Assembly (NCBI GenBank): GCA_009787745.1
Contig: WQST01000147.1
Location: 1 to 6,169 of the forward strand
Reading direction: 5' to 3'
DNA length: 6,169 nucleotides
From: Lachnospiraceae bacterium
Lineage (GTDB): Bacteria > Bacillota > Clostridia > Lachnospirales > Lachnospiraceae
Shown here: positions 1 through 4,699 of the stretch, one piece after another
Numbering within the stretch: position 1 is the stretch's first letter
Layout of the letters: every line of letters starts with the position of its first letter
Notes under the pieces: generated by a model
What the model was told of the DNA's origin: nothing
Database searches by the model: none
What the model saw: the letters and a program-made list of their open reading frames with translations, nothing else
Position numbers and translations under genes: made by a program

Positions 1-244
1 CACCGTCTTCCCAGTTATAACCCGACACGAAATTACCGCCGGGATAGCGAATCAAAGGGACTTTCAGTTCCCGAACCAATGCTTTCACATCTTCGCGAAA
101 ACCATTTTTATCTGCGGTTTCATGCCCCGGTTCATAAATACCTGAATATATCGCCCGCCCCATATGTTCAAGGAAAGATCCATAAATCCGCGAATCGATT
201 TCACTGATAATAAATTCTTTGTTTACTGTCATTTTTGCTTCCAT
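1..244 (-). CDS. abfA: GH51 alpha-L-arabinofuranosidase, N-terminal part (cut by window edge)
   Basis: Eighty-one codons are visible, from an ATG at 244 to the window edge, where the frame is still open. The translation contains GSFLEHMGRAIYSGIYEPG (residues 22-40) and RYPGGNFVSGYNWEDG (66-81), which match the start of the (beta/alpha)8 barrel of family GH51 arabinofuranosidases. Known members release terminal alpha-L-arabinose from arabinans and arabinoxylans. There is no signal peptide, so it is probably cytoplasmic and acts on imported oligosaccharides. An AGGAGA site (252-257) lies 7 nt before the ATG and supports this start; a second ATG at residue 5 is the alternative. The catalytic glutamates of the family lie further on and cannot be checked. 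The gene is divergent from the chemoreceptor at 509 and follows a decayed frame ending 16 nt upstream. The family call is firm; the exact substrate is not visible. Confidence 0.93.
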   Translation of the reverse strand, partial: MEAKMTVNKEFIISEIDSRIYGSFLEHMGRAIYSGIYEPGHETADKNGFREDVKALVRELKVPLIRYPGGNFVSGYNWEDG

Positions 245-260
245 AAACTTTTCTCCTATT

Positions 261-449
261 TTACTTCCTATTTATCTTTGCTTTTTTATTATATCGTATA
301 AAAATAATAACTACTACTAATATAAGTGCTAATAGTCCCAAAATAATTACTTTAGTTCTTAACTCTCCATATCCTGCGGTATTATATTCAGAAAATGTGA
401 TAATAGTTAGTAAGCAATATCTGATATCAAATCCGCAAAATATGGATAG
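261..449 (-). pseudogene. Start-less remnant with C-terminal membrane anchor, possibly the end of a sortase
   Basis: On the minus strand, 62 codons are open between a TAA at 450-452 and a TAA at 261-263, with no in-frame ATG or GTG. The translation contains LLTIITFSEYNTAGYGELR, then a hydrophobic stretch (about residues 34-51) and a basic tail (RYNKKAKINRK). In sortases, a strand ending in T-[LIV]-x-T-C is followed about ten residues later by the catalytic Arg. Here the order is preserved (TIITF...LR), but Phe stands where the Cys would be, and a C-terminal membrane segment follows as in class C sortases. I infer a truncated, inactivated sortase tail whose 5' part was lost when the chemoreceptor region came to lie next to it. 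AT-rich DNA can give hydrophobic frames by chance, so this is tentative. The other frames upstream of 450 show nothing that continues the protein. Confidence 0.35.
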
Positions 450-468
450 TTATATTATTAAAAGATTG

Positions 469-474
469 TATACT
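469..474 (+). promoter_or_regulatory. Possible -10 box of the chemoreceptor gene
   Basis: TATACT lies 35 nt before the ATG at 509, which would give a leader of about 28 nt. No good -35 hexamer is seen 16-18 nt upstream (ATAGTT at 17 nt), and I found no motility sigma-D pattern. Only the -10 match and its position support it. Confidence 0.22.
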
Positions 475-508
475 TTTAAGTAATGATATTCTTGTAAGGA
501 GTGCGATT

Positions 509-2587
509 ATGAAATCACCTTTATTCAGTATTCGAAACAAAATATTTATATGCTTTCTTATCCCGATCATTTTTATGGCTATTATCGGTATGTCCGCATA
601 CCGCAGCGCATCTGCCGGGATGAATGAAAAATTTCAAAATACAGCACAACAAACGATTCTTATGGCGGCTGAGTATATTGACATGGTCGCTTCATTCATT
701 GAGGCTGAGGGGCTGAAATATGTTGTAAATACTGAATTGTCAAGGTATTTAACGGGACGGATGGACGCGGATATTTTCGAAAGAAAAGCTTTTATTGACA
801 GTATCAACGGTTCAATGATGGTATCCAAATCAGCGAACTCGTATATTAGCAATCTGCATATAATATCAGAGTCTGATATCGAAATATTTACTACGAATAA
901 AGGTTCGGGAACAATTAGCAAAGCCACGGTAAATGGTTTTTTGGAAGAACACAAAGAAGAAATGTTATTGATTTCCGACGATGCCAAGCGCTTACCTAAG
1001 TGGATTAACAAACATAGTGTAATGGATAATTATCTGGGCATCAATGAATATGATTATGTCATGTCTTACCAAGTGTTTACTGCGGAGAGAAAAGGCGCGG
1101 TGGTAATTGACGTAGATGGTGCGGCGATTTTGGATTTTATCAGCCAAATAGATTTGGGCAACGGAAGCATAGTCGGTTTTGTATCCCCCGGGGGCGGTGA
1201 AATATTACATGGAAATTTAGGTGAAGATGAATCAGGAATAATAAGTGACGGAAGAAAAATTTTTTCCGCAGAAATTTTTTATCAGAAAGCGGCTTCCGAC
1301 GACGAAATACTTCTGGCGGAATCAGTAAGCTATCTTGATCGTGAATATGTGTTTTTCTATGGGCGGTGTATCGTCAGCGGAGGCGCTGTATGTGCGCTGG
1401 TACCGCTGAGTATTATTACAGGGCAAGCGGAAGAAATCAAAATGATAACGCTTTTATTGGTTATCTTGGCTACGGTGATTGCCATGGTAATCGGAATCAT
1501 CATCACGCTTGGTATCCAAAGGAACATGAAGCAGATGTCACTAAACCTTACGGAGGTTGCGAATGGTGATTTAACCGTTTCGGTAGACCTAAAGAGCCGT
1601 GATGAGTTTAAAGACTTAGCCTTTACGGCAACGAACATGATTACGAATAATCGTAAGCTAGTTAATAAAGTCAGAAAAGCAACCAAACATCTCGAAGACA
1701 CAACCAAAGAAGTAGAAAGCGTTACGGAAGAACTTTGCGGCTTTTCCGTTAGTATTACAGAAGCAATTGACAGTATCAATAGCGGAATTGTCAGGCAATC
1801 CGAACATGCCGAAGAATGTGTCGAAAAAACTAATATTCTCTCTAATGAAATCAAAGAAGTAACGCGGGTCATGGATGATGTCAAGAAATATGCCGATGAA
1901 ACGGGAACCTTGATAAACCGCTGTTTATCAATTGTTCAGGTGCTGGGGCAGAGTGCGAAGCAAGCGAATGATATTACCGTAGAGGTTGGTAACAGTATTG
2001 AATCACTTCGAAAAGAATCAGAAATTATCAATGAGTTCGTCAGTGTCATCACCGATATTTCTGAGCAAACCAATCTTTTATCATTAAATGCCACGATCGA
2101 AGCCGCCAGGGCAGGAAGTGCCGGCAGAGGTTTTGCGGTTGTGGCGGAAGAAATCCGTAAACTGGCTGATAGTTCGGCTCGTGCGGCGGGTGAGATCAGC
2201 ATGAATGTATCAAAGATCAGTACCCGGACCATCTCGAGTGTTAACAGTGCCAAACAAGCTGAGAATATGGTCTCTAAGCAATGTGATACGGTTGAAGAAG
2301 CAGTTGGTGTTTTCCGCGAGATGAACGAACACATGAATTCCTTATTAACGGGTTTAAAAGATATTCTCACCTCCACCGAAAGAGCCGACCGGGGACGCGA
2401 GGGCGCCGTTCTTGCTGTTAGAAATATTTCCGATATTATCAGCGATACCAAAAACAAAACCGATATCGTCCACGAAATAGCCGTTAAGCTTATGAATAAC
2501 GTAGAAAACCTCAGTAAAACCGAGGAGACGCTCGATGCCAATATGGATGAATTGAAAGCGGAAATAGCGGTCTTTAAGACGGAATAA
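509..2587 (+). CDS. Transmembrane methyl-accepting chemotaxis protein, Cache-like sensor
   Basis: This is a complete 692-residue chemoreceptor. It has a short basic N-tail, TM1 at about residues 11-31 and an extracellular sensor at about 32-310. TM2 is at about 311-336 (MITLLLVILATVIAMVIG), followed by a HAMP linker at about 333-388 and a long cytoplasmic coiled-coil hairpin. The hairpin tip (SEQTNLLSLNATIEAARAG, 518-536, then GRGFAVVAEEIRKLAD) is the highly conserved region that docks CheA and CheW. The sensor segment at about 193-234 (GAVVIDVDGAAILDF and onward) fits the membrane-proximal half of a double-Cache domain, a family that binds small extracellular ligands; the ligand cannot be read from sequence. 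There is no C-terminal CheR-binding pentapeptide. The start is fixed by AAGGAG at 496-501, 7 nt upstream. It stands alone, with no che genes nearby, and is divergent from the arabinofuranosidase gene. Sensing plant-sugar products is a guess from that neighbour. Confidence 0.95.
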   Translation: MKSPLFSIRNKIFICFLIPIIFMAIIGMSAYRSASAGMNEKFQNTAQQTILMAAEYIDMVASFIEAEGLKYVVNTELSRYLTGRMDADIFERKAFIDSINGSMMVSKSANSYISNLHIISESDIEIFTTNKGSGTISKATVNGFLEEHKEEMLLISDDAKRLPKWINKHSVMDNYLGINEYDYVMSYQVFTAERKGAVVIDVDGAAILDFISQIDLGNGSIVGFVSPGGGEILHGNLGEDESGIISDGRKIFSAEIFYQKAASDDEILLAESVSYLDREYVFFYGRCIVSGGAVCALVPLSIITGQAEEIKMITLLLVILATVIAMVIGIIITLGIQRNMKQMSLNLTEVANGDLTVSVDLKSRDEFKDLAFTATNMITNNRKLVNKVRKATKHLEDTTKEVESVTEELCGFSVSITEAIDSINSGIVRQSEHAEECVEKTNILSNEIKEVTRVMDDVKKYADETGTLINRCLSIVQVLGQSAKQANDITVEVGNSIESLRKESEIINEFVSVITDISEQTNLLSLNATIEAARAGSAGRGFAVVAEEIRKLADSSARAAGEISMNVSKISTRTISSVNSAKQAENMVSKQCDTVEEAVGVFREMNEHMNSLLTGLKDILTSTERADRGREGAVLAVRNISDIISDTKNKTDIVHEIAVKLMNNVENLSKTEETLDANMDELKAEIAVFKTE

Positions 2588-2603
2588 TATGTAATGCCGT
2601 CTT
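2576..2603 (+). terminator. Weak terminator-like hairpin at the end of the chemoreceptor gene
   Basis: AAGACGG (2576-2582) and CCGTCTT (2597-2603) form a perfect 7-bp stem around a 14-nt loop that contains the stop codon. What follows (GCGCTTAGTTATTTATAT) is AT-rich but lacks a clean T-run, so termination here would be inefficient or factor-assisted. T-rich tracts appear further on at 2645-2660 without a convincing hairpin. Confidence 0.3.
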
Positions 2604-2607
2604 GCGC

Positions 2608-2780
2608 TTAGTTATTTATATAAAAAGGAAGATAACGGTCAAAATTTTTGCTTTTTTCTTTGCTTAAATTAATATCGTCCATAATTTTTCTTTCTTGGTT
2701 TCATATCTATCCCAAGTCTCGCAGGATGACCCTGTTGGAACTTTCATTAACAAGATATAGACTGACATATCAATCACCAT
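2608..2780 (-). other. Two overlapping short open frames, possible frameshifted remnant
   Basis: The gap between the chemoreceptor and the toxin gene (2588-2835) holds two short minus-strand frames. One, at 2664-2780, encodes 38 residues starting MVIDMSVYILLMKVPTGSS and has a GGTGAT site 7 nt before its ATG. The other, at 2608-2682, encodes 24 residues starting MDDINLSKEKSKNFDRYLPF. They overlap by 19 nt in different frames and both look lysine-rich and coding-like, so a single frameshifted gene remnant is possible. I recognise neither, and either may be chance. Apart from these the gap shows nothing convincing. Confidence 0.15.
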
Positions 2781-2835
2781 TCAAATCATCACCATGGATT
2801 CCTAGAGACCTTTAGTGATTAGATTCATCAACTTA

Positions 2836-3138
2836 TCATTCGTAATGCGTCCACATTTTTAAAACGCGTACAATCCCTTTATATACTATCCCATCTTCAT
2901 TTTTTAGCTTGTCCGTATTCGGTAATAACTCATATACAAAGCGGTGCTGATCGTTAATACGCCGTGAATAATATCCGAGCAAATCCCCCATCAATTTTTC
3001 ATATGGTGGCGGATTCTTAAATGGGTCTTCTGATACTATAGCAACCAGTTCTTTTGCTTTTCTCGCATAAGCCTTTCCCGCTTGTTTTAACTTATCAATG
3101 TCTTTTTGGGCTTGTTTAGCCAAGGTGACTTTATACAT
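2836..3138 (-). CDS. yoeB: Txe/YoeB-family toxin, ribosome-dependent mRNA interferase
   Basis: This is a 100-residue RelE-superfamily toxin of the YoeB branch. Characterised members bind the 70S ribosome and cut mRNA in the A site, shutting down translation until the antitoxin neutralises them. The family signature is present: GDLLGYYSRRINDQHRFVYE (51-70) and a C-terminal MWTHYE. By alignment from memory to E. coli YoeB (E46, R59, R65, H83, Y84), the catalytic set appears intact as E47, R60, R66, H98 and Y99. It is about 16 residues longer than E. coli YoeB because of an extra segment near residues 71-88 (LPNTDKLKNEDGIVYKG). The ATG overlaps the last codons of the antitoxin gene by 8 nt, with GAGGT (3147-3151) upstream, the usual coupled arrangement. 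Nothing in the sequence suggests inactivation. Confidence 0.93.
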   Translation of the reverse strand: MYKVTLAKQAQKDIDKLKQAGKAYARKAKELVAIVSEDPFKNPPPYEKLMGDLLGYYSRRINDQHRFVYELLPNTDKLKNEDGIVYKGIVRVLKMWTHYE

Positions 3139-3388
3139 CGAAGTTTACCTCGGAAGCATCTATGCTATCTGAAAGCGGCTCTGACGCTGCTGCTTTGATA
3201 GAGTCAACCATACCGGGGATAGACTGCAAATATAGCGTTTCTTGTATATTGCGCCATTCGTCCAAACTAATCAATACCGCTACTTTATTATCATCTGAAA
3301 CAATTGTAGCCGGTTCGTTATAACGCGTAACGTTATCAAGAATGTCAACAAATTCTTTTTGAGCTGTGTTCGCTGTAATATGCGTCAT
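3131..3388 (-). CDS. yefM: Phd/YefM-family antitoxin
   Basis: This 85-residue protein has the Phd/YefM layout. The N-terminal DNA-binding and dimerising domain (ITANTAQKEFVDILDNV, then PATIVSDDNKVAVLISLDEWRNIQET, residues 26-51) is followed by an acidic, flexible C-terminal tail (DSIDASEVNFDV). In the family, that tail wraps around and blocks the toxin. YLQSIPG (53-59) matches the conserved YL..SP linker of YefM proteins. The start has a good AAGGAAAGG site (3396-3404), 7 nt upstream. It precedes the toxin gene and overlaps it by 8 nt, so the two are co-transcribed and translationally coupled. By family precedent it represses its own promoter, with the toxin as corepressor; a suitable operator palindrome lies at 3424-3433. 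Confidence 0.93.
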   Translation of the reverse strand: MTHITANTAQKEFVDILDNVTRYNEPATIVSDDNKVAVLISLDEWRNIQETLYLQSIPGMVDSIKAAASEPLSDSIDASEVNFDV

Positions 3389-3405
3389 GTTTTTGCCTTT
3401 CCTTA

Positions 3406-3433
3406 ATTTTAATACTGATTACTTTTGTACAAA
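3406..3433 (-). promoter_or_regulatory. Autoregulatory promoter/operator of the toxin-antitoxin operon
   Basis: TTTGTACAAA (3424-3433) is a perfect 10-bp palindrome 35 nt before the antitoxin ATG. Its core TGTACA (3426-3431) is the motif described at the E. coli yefM-yoeB operator, where YefM-YoeB binds palindromes with that core. It overlaps a possible -35 (TTGTAC, 3427-3432) that pairs with a possible -10 (TAAAAT, 3406-3411) at a short 15-nt spacing. Repression by blocking RNA polymerase would fit. I see only one palindrome, whereas the E. coli operator has a long and a short one. The operator is better supported than the exact promoter boxes. Confidence 0.6.
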
Positions 3434-3436
3434 TCG

Positions 3437-3497
3437 ACCCAAATAGTAACACCTACTTCCACTTCGGAAGAAGTATAAGTAGGTGTTATTTTTGGGT
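3437..3497. terminator. Long imperfect palindrome between ssrA and the toxin-antitoxin operon
   Basis: AACACCTACTT (3448-3458) pairs perfectly with AAGTAGGTGTT (3477-3487). Inside, after a 2x2 internal loop, ACTTC-GGAA-GAAGT (3461-3474) forms a second stem with a four-base loop. Outside, ACCCAAA (3437-3443) pairs with TTTGGGT (3491-3497). The total is about 23 bp in 61 nt. It begins 4 nt beyond the tmRNA 3' end, so an ssrA terminator is the natural reading. On the ssrA strand, however, it is followed only by ACTATTTGGG, a weak U-tract. The plus strand has the better one (ATTTTTGGG), although no plus-strand gene ends nearby. It may act in both directions or be a repeat element. Confidence 0.55.
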
Positions 3498-3501
3498 AAC
3501 G

Positions 3502-3868
3502 TGATGGAATAGGCGGGAGTCGAACCCGCGTCCAAAGACTCATTCCCTGTCCTTCTACTATCATAGTCACTTATTATGAGTCCCTGCGTAAGCAGGGATA
3601 ACCTCGCATTCCCTCCCTGACCGAGAAAGTGACACCTGTGTCAGTTTGGTAGCTTCATAATACGCCCACAGGGGCAAAGCTTAGCCTGTGTCGTTTCCTA
3701 CATAGTCGACGCCCGGTTCTTAATGTGTAGGTGCAATAAGTCGGACGGCAGCCTTAGGCTGCGTATGCTAAATTGTCTTCAGCGTTTGTATTTATTGTTG
3801 CGATTTGACGCATCGCCTGCGGATAGCTTCTCCAGCTGCAAAATCCCTGTCGAAACCTTGACTATCCC
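3502..3868 (-). ncRNA. ssrA: tmRNA (transfer-messenger RNA)
   Basis: One-piece tmRNA of normal length, which rescues stalled ribosomes together with SmpB. The 5' end GGGATAG (3862-3868) pairs with CTATTCC (3506-3512) to close the tRNA-like acceptor stem with one G-U pair. The conserved TTTCGACAGGG follows at the 5' side, and the T-arm GCGGGTTCGACTCCCGC precedes the 3' end. After discriminator A at 3505 the genome reads TCA, so the CCA must be added after transcription. The tag frame runs from a GCT resume codon at 3783 to TAA at 3754 and encodes AEDNLAYAA, whose AA end is a protease degron. The TAA sits in the loop of a 6-bp hairpin (GCAGCC/GGCTGC). GC-rich stems at about 3584-3600 and 3660-3695 fit the pseudoknot region. 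It is transcribed from its own promoter, downstream of smpB. Confidence 0.97.
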
Positions 3869-3906
3869 ATATTTAATTATTATCTAAACATCCTCTAACC
3901 TAATTT

Positions 3907-3935
3907 ATTATACCACGCTTCGCCAAAAATGTGAA
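3907..3935 (-). promoter_or_regulatory. Strong sigma-A promoter of ssrA
   Basis: On the minus strand, TTCACA (3930-3935) is separated by exactly 17 nt from a perfect TATAAT (3907-3912). The -10 box also carries an extended TGG element immediately upstream. Transcription should start about 7 nt downstream, leaving a leader of roughly 30 nt before the mature 5' end at 3868, which RNase P would remove. It lies just beyond the stop codon of the ThuA-like gene, so ssrA is expressed independently of the upstream genes. Confidence 0.85.
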
Positions 3936-3960
3936 CCACTTTCCAGAAAATTACACCTTT

Positions 3961-3982
3961 GTCAAATACCAGTCAAATACCC
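3961..3982. repeat. 11-bp tandem duplication over a stop codon
   Basis: GTCAAATACCA (3961-3971) is followed at once by GTCAAATACCC (3972-3982), a tandem duplication with one difference. It covers the last codons and the TGA of the ThuA-like gene. With one copy, the protein would end GYLTKV and stop at a TAA six nucleotides further on, instead of GYLTGI. It is probably a harmless slippage event. Confidence 0.7.
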
Positions 3983-4567
3983 CACACAATTCTTTATCAG
4001 CTTAAGATACTCATCACATCCAAACGCCGCTTGATCATGCCCGGGCATCAGATAAATCAGCTTACCCTTGCCATAATCCTTCATCCAAGCCGCAGGAATT
4101 GTTTTTCCGTTAAACTCATAACTTGCAAAAATCTCAAAATCTTCATAAATCTCGAAATGATAAGGTTCGTCATCAACATAAAAATCCGAAACCCCTTCGG
4201 TAAGCTGATGCCCCTTCTTAACATTAATCAAAAGCCGTTCATACGGCGGATGGTCAAGAAATTTCGCACCATGAACTTTATCTAACTCCTTCGTCGCCTG
4301 AATCGACATCCCTGTATGAATGCTTAACATTTTCCCGCCATTACTTAAATAATCCTTAAGTGCCGCCGCCTGAGCATCACTCAACTCCTTAAACCAAGCA
4401 TCGACAGCACAAACAAACAAATCAAACTCATTTAGCTTAGTAAAAAAATCATAATCATTTGTAAATATCAAATCATCATCACAAAGCAGTTTACTAAGCG
4501 GAAAAACAACATCAAGCGGATGATAAGGCGGCGCCGCTGTATCGCCGATAATAACTATTCTACTCAT
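3962..4567 (-). CDS. ThuA-like domain protein
   Basis: This complete 201-residue protein has the class I glutamine amidotransferase-like fold of the ThuA family (named after a trehalose-utilisation protein). Visible family motifs are DYLSNGGKMLSIHTG (72-86), FLDHPPYERL (103-112), the GHQLTEGVSDFYVDDEPYHFE run (119-139), IPAAWMKDYGKGKLIYLMPGHD (157-178) and a terminal helix ending CVGYLTG. The closely spaced His and Asp residues could bind metal. The family has been tied to sugar metabolism, but its reaction is poorly established, so I assign none. There is no signal peptide. The start is the first ATG in frame; its only SD-like bases (GGTGGGG, 4569-4575) lie almost against the ATG, so initiation may be weak or coupled. 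It follows the SDR gene after 132 nt filled by a structured element. Confidence 0.85.
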   Translation of the reverse strand: MSRIVIIGDTAAPPYHPLDVVFPLSKLLCDDDLIFTNDYDFFTKLNEFDLFVCAVDAWFKELSDAQAAALKDYLSNGGKMLSIHTGMSIQATKELDKVHGAKFLDHPPYERLLINVKKGHQLTEGVSDFYVDDEPYHFEIYEDFEIFASYEFNGKTIPAAWMKDYGKGKLIYLMPGHDQAAFGCDEYLKLIKNCVGYLTGI

Positions 4568-4576
4568 ACCCCACCA
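4565..4576 (-). repeat. Left copy of near-direct repeat flanking the structured element
   Basis: On the minus strand, TGGTGGGGTATG (4565-4576) closely resembles TGGTGAGTATG (4695-4705), which spans the end of the SDR gene. They differ by one substitution and one indel. The left copy holds the ThuA-like start codon and the right copy holds the SDR stop codon. This could be a target duplication left by insertion of the element between them. Confidence 0.35.
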
Positions 4577-4594
4577 TCATGCTTGCCAATACCC

Positions 4595-4622
4595 GCGAAT
4601 TTGTGCGCAAGCACAAATTTGC
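4595..4622. repeat. 12-bp hairpin with GCAA loop
   Basis: GCGAATTTGTGC (4595-4606) and GCACAAATTTGC (4611-4622) pair over 12 bp, all Watson-Crick except one G-T, around a GCAA tetraloop. It lacks a T-run on either strand, which argues against a simple terminator. It stands one base from the larger folded element at 4624-4699 and is probably part of the same unit. Confidence 0.75.
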
Positions 4623-4623
4623 C

Positions 4624-4699
4624 GTATGAAAAGTCGCGCTCTGCGCGACTAGTTATTCTTAATCAGCGTCTTTTGCTGATTTAGAATAACTTTTCATAC
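4624..4699. repeat. Nested inverted-repeat element with three-way-junction potential
   Basis: GTATGAAAAGT (4624-4634) and ACTTTTCATAC (4689-4699) pair perfectly over 11 bp. They enclose two hairpins: AGTCGCGC-TCT-GCGCGACT (4632-4650), and AGTTATTCT (4651-4659) with AGAATAACT (4683-4691), the latter extended across a T-T mismatch by AATCAGC/GCTGATT. The outer stem shares AGT and ACT with the inner hairpins, so the junction can branch-migrate. On the minus strand the GC-rich hairpin is followed by TTTTC, so it can also be read as a terminator whose U-tract is taken up by the outer stem in the other fold. The element abuts the SDR stop codon. It could be a small palindromic mobile repeat, an intercistronic processing or attenuation structure, or both. 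Confidence 0.75.

Noticed and set aside
288..293. TATAAT on the minus strand as the -10 box of the arabinofuranosidase gene.
   Set aside because: The hexamer is perfect but no -35 is found at 16-18 nt (TAGTAG at 17), and the region is very AT-rich and overlaps the decayed frame, so a chance match is likely.
634..2541. Several long antisense open frames (634-1011, 1357-1884, 1936-2541) and a plus-strand frame at 1366-1569 inside the chemoreceptor gene.
   Set aside because: They are out-of-frame shadows of a clearly coding receptor, with no recognisable domains or ribosome binding sites and with low-complexity Ser/Leu/Ile-rich translations.
2597..2660. Hairpin CCGTCTT...AAGATAACGG followed by T-rich DNA as the chemoreceptor terminator.
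   Set aside because: It needs a 3-nt bulge and a loop of about 25 nt; the shorter perfect stem at 2576-2603 competes for the same bases.
3502..3868. An ssrA-targeting integrated element with flanking attachment repeats.
   Set aside because: No second copy of the tmRNA 3' end, no integrase and no phage genes are seen in this window.
3959..4285. Plus-strand open frame of 108 codons opposite the ThuA-like gene.
   Set aside because: The minus-strand ThuA motifs explain the sequence; the plus-strand translation has no family features.
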